Counted from the first letter of the stretch, positions 43,440 through 52,886 are shown. The stretch: 64,000 nucleotides of DNA from JACDAE01 sp963717195 (GCA_963717195.1 CAVQVR010000020.1:1-64000); one strand, 5' to 3'. Numbers and translations: made by a program. Notes: generated from the letters alone by a model not told the origin.

Positions 43440-44720
43440 ATGGTTGTTTTTTCATCAAAATCATTGTCAGCAACGAGTAGGCAAAGGTCCGAGGCTAATG
43501 CTTCCGAGGTTTATACATACCAGATAAAAAAGACAAGGTTGTCTGAGTCAGCACTGATTTTTTTCGCTCTCCATCGCGATACACAGCAAAGAGTCGTCAT
43601 TAAAATACTTTGTGATTACGAAGATACAAGGTATAGTCTAACTGACCCTCAAAAACGCTTGGCATGTCAAATTGAAGCACTACAATGGAATCAAAAGTTT
43701 ACGCCAGGAATATATCTTGGTCTGGGACGCATTGTAAAACCAGATTTAAAGAGGCTCAAACAAATTGCAAAAAAGGGCCAGCATGATAATATAATCATTG
43801 AAAACATTGTAGGTGATATCCAACAACTCTCCAAAATTACCGACTCAAACGCTGAATATGCCCTTGTTATGGAATGTTTACCGAAAGAACGACAGCTTGA
43901 TTACTTACTTAGACAGAAAAATAAAGATGCCATAAAGAAGATTTTAGAAACGCTCATCCAGCGTGTAGTAGAGATGCACAAATTATCTCCTTCCTGCGAG
44001 GATCTTTCTCTCGACGAGAGTGGTAAAGTCTGGGGAAGTTATGAACAGCTAAAGGATAAATTACTTCACAATATAGAACTTTTTAATAACTTAGCGCTAC
44101 TCGATGACCGATCATTCTATGAAACGTATTGTTGGTTGAAAAAGGATCTCAGTAGAATTATTGAAGATCCAAGATGGAATTGCTATTTTAGTCAACGTTT
44201 GAAGCAAAATCACATAAAACGTTGTCACGGGGATTTAAAGGCCAGGAATATCTGGATTGAGCAAGAAGATCAGAGCACAGATAGTGCACAGCGAGTAAGA
44301 ATACTCGATGCCATTGATTTCAATCCTTCTTATTGTAACATCGATGTGTTGAGCGATATCGCAATGCTTGCTATTGATACTCAGGCAGTTGATATGCAAC
44401 TGCACCAACATGATGGTTTAAAAGATCGTAAACTAGAACTTGCAAAGTTTATCACGAAGACCTATCTCTCTCTTACTGGGCAAGAGAATGATCCAACTGC
44501 GCAAATGGTGCTTACCTATTACCTTCTAGAAAAAGCTCTTGTCCGTGCTTCAATAAGCCTGTTTTATGACCGTAATGAGTATCCTCAACTGGGAACATTT
44601 TTTTTGGAGATAGCTACTCACTATATGGCGAAGTTAAAACATTTATTAGACCCAGATCCATCCCACTCCGTTGATGGTCCTGTGATGACACCACCATCCG
44701 AAGCTAGCTGTAACCGGTAA
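43440..44720 (+). CDS. APH-fold kinase-like protein (COG2187-like)
   Basis: A 426-residue protein with the aminoglycoside phosphotransferase fold. The Lys of the N-lobe lies in RVVIKILCDYED, the catalytic loop reads RCHGDLKARNIWIE and the metal-binding motif LDAIDFNPSYCNIDVLSDIA. The LGLGRI-type and IDF-type segments are like those of the APH half of COG2187 proteins, which normally carry a C-terminal P-loop kinase; that half is absent here. Catalytic residues are intact, so a small molecule or protein may be phosphorylated. It is AT-rich and is followed by a terminator. It is a paralogue of the gene at 44946. Confidence 0.75.
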   Translation: MVVFSSKSLSATSRQRSEANASEVYTYQIKKTRLSESALIFFALHRDTQQRVVIKILCDYEDTRYSLTDPQKRLACQIEALQWNQKFTPGIYLGLGRIVKPDLKRLKQIAKKGQHDNIIIENIVGDIQQLSKITDSNAEYALVMECLPKERQLDYLLRQKNKDAIKKILETLIQRVVEMHKLSPSCEDLSLDESGKVWGSYEQLKDKLLHNIELFNNLALLDDRSFYETYCWLKKDLSRIIEDPRWNCYFSQRLKQNHIKRCHGDLKARNIWIEQEDQSTDSAQRVRILDAIDFNPSYCNIDVLSDIAMLAIDTQAVDMQLHQHDGLKDRKLELAKFITKTYLSLTGQENDPTAQMVLTYYLLEKALVRASISLFYDRNEYPQLGTFFLEIATHYMAKLKHLLDPDPSHSVDGPVMTPPSEASCNR

Positions 44721-44723
44721 AAT

Positions 44724-44768
44724 AAGCACTGCTTTTTTATGGACAAAAAGGCAGTGCTTATTTTGTTG
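44724..44768 (+). terminator. Intrinsic terminator between the kinase paralogues
   Basis: Arms aagcactgc (44724-44732) and gcagtgctt (44751-44759), extended by T/A pairing, precede attttgttg. The stop of the first kinase is 4 nt upstream. Confidence 0.75.
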
Positions 44769-44945
44769 TAAGTTTCACTCAGAAAATATCTCATTAAGTG
44801 TATATTTGTACCACCATGGTACCTTGTGTTTCTATTATTTCTCCGTTACACTGTTACTAAGCCAATTTCCTTGTTAATCTGATTCTCTACATTTATATGA
44901 AGAGGAACTTTTGGTACCTCTTTCATAAAGGATTATGGAGGAGCT

Positions 44946-46094
44946 TTGTCTAATTCCAACTCCGAGGAGTTTCTAGCTTTTAGCGAAGGTGTCTATCCTG
45001 TCGAATATCCACTGCATCCATCCTCTAGCAGAGTATTCCTTATCACTAATAAACAAAGCAAACCATCCATATGTATAAAGATGTGGGAACCACCAGTTAA
45101 CGATTGGCATCAACCAGAGATACCAGAGCTACAGAGAGAGTATTTAATAGAAGGATTAGGCTTCAACAGAAAATATGCCCCTGGCGTCTATCTCGGAGTT
45201 GCGCCTATTGAGCTGATTAAGGATAACAAGAAGGACAATGAAACAGTAAAATCTGTTTACCTTAAAACATTGTTGCCATATCCACAAAAAAAAGATTTGC
45301 ATGAAAAACAAAAATATGCATTGATTATGCGATACCTTGATGAGAAGTGGCAACTGAACTACCAACTGGCTCACGGTTTAGCGAATGAAGATGGCATGAA
45401 GTTTCTGGCATATGAGATTTGCCGCATGCACAAACAGCTATCGTCAGATATAGTGGAGTTAGAACGTTCAAGCAAAATAGGTAACAATAACACACTATTG
45501 TGGAAATTATCCATAAACAAGCGTCTTTTTAATGAAGCATTATCTCTTCTTTCTCTATCAAAAGAAGAGCGAGAGCGTTATGAAGATATAAATCAAATTA
45601 TGGAACAAGCTTACAAGTCATTTCAGGAATTGTTTTTGCAGCGCTATGCCAACAGGCACATAAAACGTTGTCATGGCGATCTAAAAGTAACAAATTTATG
45701 GATACAGCCAACTTTAGATACAACACCTGGTTTACCAGTGCCAGAGCCTCAATTACTGGCACTTGATTGTATCGATTTTCAACCTGAATTTTGCCATATC
45801 GATACATTGAGTGATGTAGCAATGCTCGCTGTAGATATCGAGTCATGTCTCAACAGCTTTGCAGAAGAAGAGAATGTAGAGAGAAGCAAAGCGCTAATAC
45901 AAATTTTTCTTGATAGCTATATCGATTGCAGTCAAGAATCACATACAAACATATGGCCTCTCTTGGAATATTACATGACTGAAAAGGCAATGGTATGTAC
46001 TTTTATGAATACCAAATACGATAAACACCCGGAGATAGGCAAACGATTTCTACCAATCGCCTTTTCCCATGCAGAAAAATTGTCTTCCTTGTAA
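44946..46094 (+). CDS. APH-fold kinase-like protein, second paralogue
   Basis: A 382-residue paralogue of the preceding kinase, sharing the ISP-type N-lobe, the FNRKYAPGVYLGVAPIEL segment, the catalytic RCHGDLKVTNLWIQ and the metal motif LDCIDFQPEFCHIDTLSDVA. All key residues are kept. The start is TTG 44946 behind GGAGGAG; the ATG at 44936 is in another frame and stops quickly. It has its own leader after a terminator. It converges with the AAA-winged-helix gene. The substrate is unknown. Confidence 0.75.
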   Translation: MSNSNSEEFLAFSEGVYPVEYPLHPSSSRVFLITNKQSKPSICIKMWEPPVNDWHQPEIPELQREYLIEGLGFNRKYAPGVYLGVAPIELIKDNKKDNETVKSVYLKTLLPYPQKKDLHEKQKYALIMRYLDEKWQLNYQLAHGLANEDGMKFLAYEICRMHKQLSSDIVELERSSKIGNNNTLLWKLSINKRLFNEALSLLSLSKEERERYEDINQIMEQAYKSFQELFLQRYANRHIKRCHGDLKVTNLWIQPTLDTTPGLPVPEPQLLALDCIDFQPEFCHIDTLSDVAMLAVDIESCLNSFAEEENVERSKALIQIFLDSYIDCSQESHTNIWPLLEYYMTEKAMVCTFMNTKYDKHPEIGKRFLPIAFSHAEKLSSL

Positions 46095-46161
46095 ACACCC
46101 TGGATTGTCTATCAGTTAACCAAAAACACTTTTCATAAAAAGGGCATTCAGAGCCAAAAAC

Positions 46162-47769
46162 TTATTCCAAAAATTGAAGCCATTCGGGATAGAGGAGCGA
46201 GTATAAACCACCATAATGGTTGATAATCACGTCGGTATCACTATTTCCTTTAAGCTTTTTACGCAGTTGATACATCCTCTGCATAAAAGTTTTTCCTTCG
46301 ATTATTTTGTTCCATCCTGCCTTCATCAGCTCATCCTCTGGACAGCGCTTTGGATGCACCTGTAATGCCTTGATAATCCGATACTCCAGCTCAGAAAGTA
46401 TGAGCGGCTCACTAACTCCCTCGGGAAATTTGATAACCAGCTGTGGTGGACGGACCGTTATCAAATCTGCTTCTGTAACTTTCTGTAGCAGGTAGTCACT
46501 CAGAAGTGTACCAGGAAAATAAACAATCTGGAAAGGATCATAACGAACAATACCTTCATTGTAAAGAATATATTGTACTTCAGTTCTTAACTCATTCCAT
46601 CCTTTAGCTGTAATAGCTTCCCCTGGCAGCTTTTCTGAGAGAGATGTAACAAACTTGAAAAAATTGTCTCTTGTCTCCGGGCCTACCGTAGTCAATGCTA
46701 CGCGCAGACGTTTCCACATACGATTAAGAAAAGTGATGATTTGTGCTTTTACATGCTCCACTAGAGAAGACCACGCTTCCTCTTCCAGATCTAACCATCG
46801 ATTATACTGTTCCGCTCGTAATTGTTTAAAATGAAATGTTTGAAGGCAAAACTGCTGAAGAATATAGGGATGGGAACCAGCCTGCTCATATATCCATGCC
46901 TGTTCGGTTGGTGAAAAGATAACCTCACCTGCTTGCTCTTTGAACTGTTGAGCCCAATCGTCACCAAACTGTTCTGGTGTTTGCTTGAGAAATGTGAGTG
47001 TATCATCACGAGAAAAAATTTGTAATGTTGTAGTAGCAAAATGTGTCAAATCTGCTGAGACATGGGTAAACTGTGCGTCCATTCTAGCACGTGGCAGGCT
47101 CTCCAGAGACAAAATCACGCCGAAATTCCTAAATTCTTCAATTAACCACGTCAGTGCCCGTATAGCACCACAGTCATTTAGTACTGCGATACCACGCTCC
47201 TGTGGTGTCTTTGCGTTGGTATTACCCAGGAAAAAGGAAGGTGTATCCATACCCAATCGATCAATGTTATCCAATATAACAAAACAACGCGTATCTGATC
47301 GATTGTGCTTCGTGTATCGCAAGAATTCGCGTAGACTTTTCAGATCAGAAGGAGGTGGCTGATTATCAAGCTGATAAACTTTTTGTAGCGCCTCTCCGCA
47401 TTGTTGCAGAAAACGGGGATACACCTCTTTCTGATCTGTATTTTGAGAGATGTTTTCTAACGGAATAAGATCAATTTGTACAAAGTAGGTAGCATTTAAT
47501 GTTTTCTTATCTAGCAACCTTACTAATTCTTCCTCCTGACTCCATGACCATAATTGAGGTTGTAGCGTCGTTTGTAGATAACGTAATAAACCAGTTTTCC
47601 CGATCCGAGGCGCTCCCGATAGGATAATAGCGCTTTGGTCATTGTAGATAATATTCATTATGTCTTTGCTTCTACCAGAAACACGACCAATAATTCCACT
47701 ACTGGCATTCGTATCATTATAGAAAAAGGGATTAGGCAACGTCCGCCATTTGTAGGAGGTATCTTGCAT
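46162..47769 (-). CDS. AAA ATPase with C-terminal OmpR-like winged helix
   Basis: A 535-residue protein. The N-terminal ATPase (about 25-330) has Walker A in LSGAPRIGKTGLLRYL, a Walker B-like CFVILDNIDRLG and a following arginine-rich sensor region. The C-terminal ~100 residues (about 435-535, LSELEYRIIKALQVHPKRCP, then MYQLRKKLKG and YGGLYSLL) match the OmpR/PhoB-type winged helix, so it may bind DNA. It resembles STAND-type regulators. The ATG lies 10 nt after the stop of the upstream ATPase gene, with TAAGGAG forming both stop and ribosome-binding site, a tightly coupled operon. Confidence 0.8.
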   Translation of the reverse strand: MQDTSYKWRTLPNPFFYNDTNASSGIIGRVSGRSKDIMNIIYNDQSAIILSGAPRIGKTGLLRYLQTTLQPQLWSWSQEEELVRLLDKKTLNATYFVQIDLIPLENISQNTDQKEVYPRFLQQCGEALQKVYQLDNQPPPSDLKSLREFLRYTKHNRSDTRCFVILDNIDRLGMDTPSFFLGNTNAKTPQERGIAVLNDCGAIRALTWLIEEFRNFGVILSLESLPRARMDAQFTHVSADLTHFATTTLQIFSRDDTLTFLKQTPEQFGDDWAQQFKEQAGEVIFSPTEQAWIYEQAGSHPYILQQFCLQTFHFKQLRAEQYNRWLDLEEEAWSSLVEHVKAQIITFLNRMWKRLRVALTTVGPETRDNFFKFVTSLSEKLPGEAITAKGWNELRTEVQYILYNEGIVRYDPFQIVYFPGTLLSDYLLQKVTEADLITVRPPQLVIKFPEGVSEPLILSELEYRIIKALQVHPKRCPEDELMKAGWNKIIEGKTFMQRMYQLRKKLKGNSDTDVIINHYGGLYSLLYPEWLQFLE

Positions 47770-47779
47770 CTTTTACTCC

Positions 47780-48583
47780 TTAAATATCACTTGATGGAAG
47801 AAAAAATTCGTTATTCTGGGTCATCCACAGACGTACTAACTCTATGGTAAAAGCATAATGTGGCTGAGATGAGGACCACTGTGTAGTTCGCTCATGTAGG
47901 ATAAGACCCTCCTGTAATCGCTTGAGCCAGGGTTGAAGGGCTTCGGGAGGTTTATGTAGCCGTGTCGCGATTTTTTTTAGCGAGGTAACAGGCTGTCCAC
48001 TGTGTTGTGTAATATTGACGATAGCCTCTATTATAGGAAATTCTTCTACATGAAGTTCATCATGGTAAAAGTAGAAATTTTGCTTCATATTCCCTTTTAC
48101 CAATTTTTCCACTGCAACGCTGAGATCTTCATTATTCAGCACATGCTTGTGGGGATCGAGGTTGAGCTGAGATATGAACTGGCTGCCAATGAGCGTGAGA
48201 TAATAGGGATTACAACCTGTTAAATCAAGTGCCCCCTTGACTGTATCTGGATGAACAACGACATTCTGTTCTCGTAGGGGATTGATCAGTAGTTGTTGAG
48301 CACTCGCCTCATCCAGAAATTCCATTGAATGAGACTCCATAAAGCTAAATGCACTTGAGAGTTGACCAGAAGTCAAAAAACTATGTGGAATAGTAGGTAG
48401 GACAAAGATTAAACTGAGCTGAGGAATCTCATTCATCAGGTTACGCCAGTAGGTAAAAAAGCGCTCATCTAAAAACTTTTTTTGATATGCTTCGATGGCA
48501 CCTCCAAATTCATCAAGCACCAGCACCAGGCGCGACCCTGAGATGGACGATAAACATCCTTGCAAAACACTCTGAAAACTCAT
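47780..48583 (-). CDS. C-terminal half of AAA ATPase fused to pseudo-RelA/SpoT (frameshift fragment)
   Basis: These 267 residues begin inside an ATPase domain: Walker B is RLVLVLDEFGG near residue 20, and a winged-helix-like lid with LKKIATRLHKPPEALQPWLK lies near residues 205-225. No Walker A is present here; it lies at the end of the previous frame. The frame is open upstream of the ATG, reading WQDYQTDDPQ, and one G missing at 48614-48615 separates it from ...FNQRPPG. The natural protein therefore continues from 48580-49980. The AAA-winged-helix gene follows 10 nt later. Confidence 0.8.
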   Translation of the reverse strand: MSFQSVLQGCLSSISGSRLVLVLDEFGGAIEAYQKKFLDERFFTYWRNLMNEIPQLSLIFVLPTIPHSFLTSGQLSSAFSFMESHSMEFLDEASAQQLLINPLREQNVVVHPDTVKGALDLTGCNPYYLTLIGSQFISQLNLDPHKHVLNNEDLSVAVEKLVKGNMKQNFYFYHDELHVEEFPIIEAIVNITQHSGQPVTSLKKIATRLHKPPEALQPWLKRLQEGLILHERTTQWSSSQPHYAFTIELVRLWMTQNNEFFLPSSDI

Positions 48584-49980
48584 CTGCGGATCATCCGTCT
48601 GGTAATCTTGCCACCTGGCGGTCTTTGATTAAAACGCTCCTGAAATGCCCAACACACCTCTTCGGCAAGCTGCATTAGTATCGTTGTTTCATTCTGTCCG
48701 GTGGCACCTTGTAAGGAGTAATGAACGTGCCAGTAAGGAGGATGTACATACTGCTCAAGAAAGTGATTACATAATGAAGATTTGCCCGATCTGCGCGGCC
48801 CATACAGAAAGATAGCTTTACCTCTCTCGTCTGTACAAAGTTCTCTTTGCAATTTTTTGATCTCGGAAGTACGTCCAAAGAACATCTTCTCGTCAGGTGG
48901 GCGAGAGATATTAAACGGATTACGAAGAACTGGACGACGTGAGCCAAGTGCGGCTCGTGCCTCTTCCCACGCATAATCTGCTTCTATTTTCTCTCTCGAT
49001 AGTAGAGATTCTTCTCGCAAATATTGTAATTGTTCATATACTTGCGGAGATGTCTTCAATGGATCAATACCAATATCAATAATACCTTTTACTCTTTTTA
49101 TTTTTTGTAATATATATGCTACTTCTCCTGTATCATACGTCTCTATAATAAAATGAAGCCGTGCATCTCTGTAAACTGCCTGGGCATAAATAGAAACAAG
49201 GACACATTGGTGATGACGCAACTGCTTGCTCACATCAAAGACAAGACCACGACGATCCTGGGCTGTGGCGGAAAAACCAACGCGGAAAGTCGGCAGCAAA
49301 TGCCATGTTAAAGAATAGAACGGCGCTCTCTGTTTATGCTGCCTATCGATAAGGCGAGGACAATGAGCGCTGTGAATAACAAGTGCCTTCTCACCCTGGG
49401 AAACATACCCCACAATATTACTATCACGTGGATAGGTAGGCAGGCAAACATTACAAGAACTTTTTGGCAGATAGTAGATATGCTTATCAGCGAATTGGGG
49501 ATCAAGCTGCGCAACCCAGTTTGGTTTGCCCGCAACCACCTGTTCATTACGCTCCTTGATCTGCTGCATAATCTGCTGCGCCGCCCAGTCAGGAGTATAC
49601 CGCAGATCCGCGCCTTCATCGAGTTGTTTCAGATATGCATTTACTGTACCCAGATGATGCCTTTTCACAAAATCATAGAGTTCTTGTGACAATTCATCTT
49701 CAGCCAGCTTGTAGCGATTACGTTCCAACTTTTGACGTAACAATCCATATCCTTTGTACTCAGAAAAGCGCTGCTTTTGTATAGCACTGAGAGCGCGGGA
49801 AGTGGTAACATACTTGCGTTCTATCCAATACTCTTGTGTCTGAGGATCATCCGAGGTTCTGATATCAACAATATCCCCTGCATTGAGCATGCGATAAAGC
49901 GGTTCTTTCCGACTATTAACAAATCCCTCAACCGCATGTTGGCCTATTTCCTCATCATATGCAAAAGCAAAGTCGAGCAC
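48580..49980 (-). CDS. RelA/SpoT regulatory domains (TGS-ZFD-ACT) fused to AAA ATPase
   Basis: This 466-residue frame reads as the C-terminal half of a long RelA/SpoT homologue followed by an ATPase. TGS is at 1-50 (LDFAFAYDEEIGQHAVEGFV, LNAGDIVDIRTS), then the helical domain. The zinc-finger domain has SCNVCLPTYPRDSNIVGYVS and HSAHCPRL, and ACT is at about 255-330 (FRVGFSATAQDRRGLVFDVS). After a linker comes Walker A in FLYGPRRSGKSSLCNHF. The frame is open upstream of the GTG into RPFSLPKEATV, the usual start of TGS, so it joins the synthetase-like frame at 50054. Removing one base near 50.06 kb and adding one at 48614 gives a single protein of about 1,150 residues. Confidence 0.85.
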   Translation of the reverse strand: MLDFAFAYDEEIGQHAVEGFVNSRKEPLYRMLNAGDIVDIRTSDDPQTQEYWIERKYVTTSRALSAIQKQRFSEYKGYGLLRQKLERNRYKLAEDELSQELYDFVKRHHLGTVNAYLKQLDEGADLRYTPDWAAQQIMQQIKERNEQVVAGKPNWVAQLDPQFADKHIYYLPKSSCNVCLPTYPRDSNIVGYVSQGEKALVIHSAHCPRLIDRQHKQRAPFYSLTWHLLPTFRVGFSATAQDRRGLVFDVSKQLRHHQCVLVSIYAQAVYRDARLHFIIETYDTGEVAYILQKIKRVKGIIDIGIDPLKTSPQVYEQLQYLREESLLSREKIEADYAWEEARAALGSRRPVLRNPFNISRPPDEKMFFGRTSEIKKLQRELCTDERGKAIFLYGPRRSGKSSLCNHFLEQYVHPPYWHVHYSLQGATGQNETTILMQLAEEVCWAFQERFNQRPPGGKITRRMIRR

Positions 49981-50053
49981 AGTAGCTTCTTTGGGAAGAG
50001 AAAAAGGACGTAACTTTTTATCATATACTGTAATGGGTGCATTAGTATTTTTT

Positions 50054-51241
50054 TTAGCCTGGCTCCTTTTGAATAATTCTTATAATGCTCGTATATATTT
50101 TCCCTTCTTCACTTGACCACAGATTTTCATTCACCACCACCTCCTTTGCTTCCTCTAGAGATGAACCTGTATACAGCTTATAGCACTCTGGATAAAGACA
50201 ACCATAATTGGTCACTGCATGCATAGGATGAGTTGCGATTTGTATATGACACGTGTAGAGGCCAGATGCAAGCCAGGTTAGATGTTGTAAAGGTGGTTCT
50301 TGTTTAAGAATAATATTCAATGACAGATAACTGCTGCCATTGAGTTTCGGATTAGCGATACGATCAGTGAAGCTATCTTGAAAACCTAGAAAACTTACCA
50401 GACCTAGCGCCACATAACAATCTTTTACTGTTGGCACGATAATATCAAATATAACAAGATCAAAACCCGTAAGCTGAACTTTTTGCGAAGTAACCTCCGT
50501 CTGTCTCTCCTGTCTTCGCCGCAAAAATCCTTCAAGACCACATGCGGAATAAGTAATACTGACATTTTTTTGCATCATATGCCGGAAAAATTCTGTCATT
50601 GCAGAACAAAAAACTATCAATTTTTCTTTGTCTCGTTGTAATATTTGTTGGTATTCCTCTTTAATATCCATATATTGACTTGGATCATGCAACTGTAGAA
50701 TAAGATCTTCTACACAGCGTTTAAAGAGCCATAAATTGATCTGTTTCGTGATATGTAATAATGTGCTGCCTATACTTTCAATACGTGATAAGTCGTGTTG
50801 GTTGGAAGGCCGTTTACTTTTGTGCTGGAGCAATCCCTGCAGAGCAGCATGGTAGGTTGCTACAGCGATCAACAACGCTCCCAGATCATCATAGGGTGAG
50901 GAGAGTAGCGTTGAGAGATCCTCATCTTCAATACAGTCTATATAACGCCGAGCCTGACGAATATGAGAGAGGAGGTGTGGTATATTCGCAGCATCCATGC
51001 CGCGAAACTCTTTCTGGTTATGGAAGAGAAGTGCTCCTGCAACTACTACTGGCCACGGTAACCCCCACTCGCGCAAGAGCTTCGCTGTCCCTTGTCCATC
51101 ATAACGCAGACCTGCTATAAGGTTGGCTGCAACCTTCGTCTTGCGAACAGGTTCCTCCAGATGTTTTTGCCACTCGGGTGGGATCACTGTCGGTGTAGGT
51201 TGCCAGGGAGTTACATCAACGCCGGTACTCTCTTGAGCCAT
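50054..51241 (-). CDS. Degenerate RelA/SpoT HD and synthetase domains (pseudo-RSH)
   Basis: These 395 residues align with the enzyme half of RelA/SpoT proteins but have lost the key residues. In the HD part the HDxxED motif is absent (ALLFHNQKEFRGMD) and the ADRLHNMR region reads AVATYHAALQGL. In the synthetase part the scaffold is clear (DLVIFDIIVPTVKDCYVALG, RIANPKLNG) but the RFKD motif reads SFTD, and the catalytic Glu of the EIQIRT strand is replaced in CHIQIATHPMH. It is therefore probably unable to make or degrade (p)ppGpp, though it may still bind a nucleotide. It ends where the TGS frame opens in the next phase, so the two are likely one gene. Confidence 0.8.
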   Translation of the reverse strand: MAQESTGVDVTPWQPTPTVIPPEWQKHLEEPVRKTKVAANLIAGLRYDGQGTAKLLREWGLPWPVVVAGALLFHNQKEFRGMDAANIPHLLSHIRQARRYIDCIEDEDLSTLLSSPYDDLGALLIAVATYHAALQGLLQHKSKRPSNQHDLSRIESIGSTLLHITKQINLWLFKRCVEDLILQLHDPSQYMDIKEEYQQILQRDKEKLIVFCSAMTEFFRHMMQKNVSITYSACGLEGFLRRRQERQTEVTSQKVQLTGFDLVIFDIIVPTVKDCYVALGLVSFLGFQDSFTDRIANPKLNGSSYLSLNIILKQEPPLQHLTWLASGLYTCHIQIATHPMHAVTNYGCLYPECYKLYTGSSLEEAKEVVVNENLWSSEEGKIYTSIIRIIQKEPG

Positions 51242-51602
51242 AGGAACAACCTTCTTCCTGATAGAGGTAACCAGGTTTCTTTACTATGGACATTCATCTT
51301 TCTGTAGCTTAGTACGTTATAGGGGTAGTTGTCAAGCATTGCTTTGGTACAATTTTTAACTAAAATTTCTGAGAATTCACCCTTCATTCATTGCGTGCAA
51401 ATATTTGATTTTCGCCGTAGAACTCTCGTCTTATTAGATATACGTTCCTTCTTATCCCTTTTTCACGGGATATTCACAGAAAACGGAGCAAACTAAGAAA
51501 TTGCTAAACAAAACATACTTGAATATTACGCAAAAATATATTAAGATATCTATGAAGCAAGATGCGTACGTAGTCATCGCTGACCACATTGCGAGGTGAG
51601 GC
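51242..51602. promoter_or_regulatory. Divergent promoter region of the pseudo-RSH operon and sigma-like gene
   Basis: This AT-rich spacer between divergent genes must carry both promoters. I see no strong hairpin or clear -35/-10 pair, and no ORF. Confidence 0.35.
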
Positions 51603-52283
51603 ATGAATCATGAACAGAATTACTCGTCCCCGTTCTCTCCGATTGTAGTTTCCACCTTGATAGTCTACGACATGTATATTGTTGGCTTGATGAAAAACGC
51701 TGCCTATGCTCGCCTATCCTTCATGGATCGTGATGACATTACTCAGCAAGTTCGTCTCAAAACGCTAGGAGTTTTGCAAGAAAAGGATATTCGCAACCCT
51801 TATGCGTATCTGAAATCTATGGTTCATAATGAGTATGTCAGTTATATCAGGCGGCAAAAGCCTGTTATTCCACTACTTATGACCGACGATGGAGAGATAC
51901 GTGATGAGTTAATTGTTGGAAGGCAAGGCTCCAGTGATCCTCAAATTGAATTCGAAGAAATGAGCAATTTCTTCGAATTATTAGAAGTTGTGGTACATCT
52001 TATTGTAAGGCTGCCAAAAACGCAAAAGAGAGCTGCAGTTTGTGTTTTACGAGATCGTGTTGATGATCCGATTTTACTCACTGAAGTATTCTGGCAGCAT
52101 GATCTGGATATATCCACTCTGCAATGGCCCACAGATCCAAGGGAGAAACAGCGCTTGCAAGCCTCATACGCACCCGTTCGTCAAAAATTGGCACAGGTCT
52201 TGAATATTGACCTAACGCTGTTTAAGGCAAGAGGGACTTCAAAAGTGCCTCAAATGGAGCTGTTAGAGAACATTTCGTCCTGA
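51603..52283 (+). CDS. Sigma-70-like (ECF-type) factor
   Basis: A 226-residue protein. Residues about 30-85 match sigma region 2: MDRDDITQQVRLKTLGVLQE, then DIRNPYAYLKSMVHNEYVSY and IRRQKP. A region 4-like part from about 130 is weak: it keeps the opening LPKTQKRAAVCVLRD but lacks a clear recognition helix. It could be an ECF sigma factor or a derived regulator. A GAGGTGAGG site precedes the ATG. It is divergent from the pseudo-RSH operon and followed by a zinc-ribbon gene that may be its partner. Confidence 0.65.
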   Translation: MNHEQNYSSPFSPIVVSTLIVYDMYIVGLMKNAAYARLSFMDRDDITQQVRLKTLGVLQEKDIRNPYAYLKSMVHNEYVSYIRRQKPVIPLLMTDDGEIRDELIVGRQGSSDPQIEFEEMSNFFELLEVVVHLIVRLPKTQKRAAVCVLRDRVDDPILLTEVFWQHDLDISTLQWPTDPREKQRLQASYAPVRQKLAQVLNIDLTLFKARGTSKVPQMELLENISS

Positions 52284-52370
52284 CATAAGCGCGAATAATA
52301 CAATTTGAGCCAGCAAAAATATTGTCGCCCTCAATTCCTCCATACAGCAAACCGAAAGGAGAAGCAGACA

Positions 52371-52571
52371 ATGAGGTCTCAAACTCTTAAGTATCATACC
52401 TGCCCCCGTTGCAAAAAACAGGCTATCGTACTCGTAGACATTGAAGACAATGCAAATTTCTACCGTGATAGTATGGGAAACGTTCAGTATCAATGTACTA
52501 ATATTAAGTGTCGTACTACCTTTTCCATCGACAGGAACGGCAAGGTAGTCACAATAAAGCTTGCTTTCTAG
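52371..52571 (+). CDS. Small zinc-ribbon protein
   Basis: A 66-residue protein with CPRC and a later C-x5-C pair (YQCTNIKC), likely binding one zinc. ATG 52371 is chosen because AAAGGAG lies about 9 nt upstream; the longer TTG frame from 52305 has no site. It is 87 nt past the sigma-like gene on the same strand. The CxxC pair resembles zinc-binding anti-sigma or ribosomal zinc ribbons, but no family is certain. Confidence 0.65.
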   Translation: MRSQTLKYHTCPRCKKQAIVLVDIEDNANFYRDSMGNVQYQCTNIKCRTTFSIDRNGKVVTIKLAF

Positions 52572-52763
52572 CTAAAAACCGATGAAACAGAGACACAGGA
52601 TAGCATACGTTATTACTTGTGACGCATCTGGCAAATCTCGTTGTCGCAGTCCCTCTTGATTACACATCTATGCATGTGCTTTGTTTTGAACCTGTTCACA
52701 CGCGCGTATCAAACCTCTTGCATTTGGATTTATCTGATCAGCTTTCTTTGCATAAAATTAGTA

Positions 52764-52793
52764 TTGACATTTCGTGAATAAGTCTGTTACAGT
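52764..52793 (+). promoter_or_regulatory. Candidate promoter before the LacI remnant
   Basis: TTGACA (52764-52769) and TACAGT (52788-52793) are 18 nt apart, about 95 nt before the lacI-like start. It may drive the sugar importer operon now that the regulator is broken. Confidence 0.5.
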
Positions 52794-52886
52794 ATTCACA
52801 TCCCCTATTTGATCTACTCAATGAGAGGGGCGTCATAGAATTTAATAGATCAATCCACAATGACAACTATTAAGTAGAGGTTTAGA

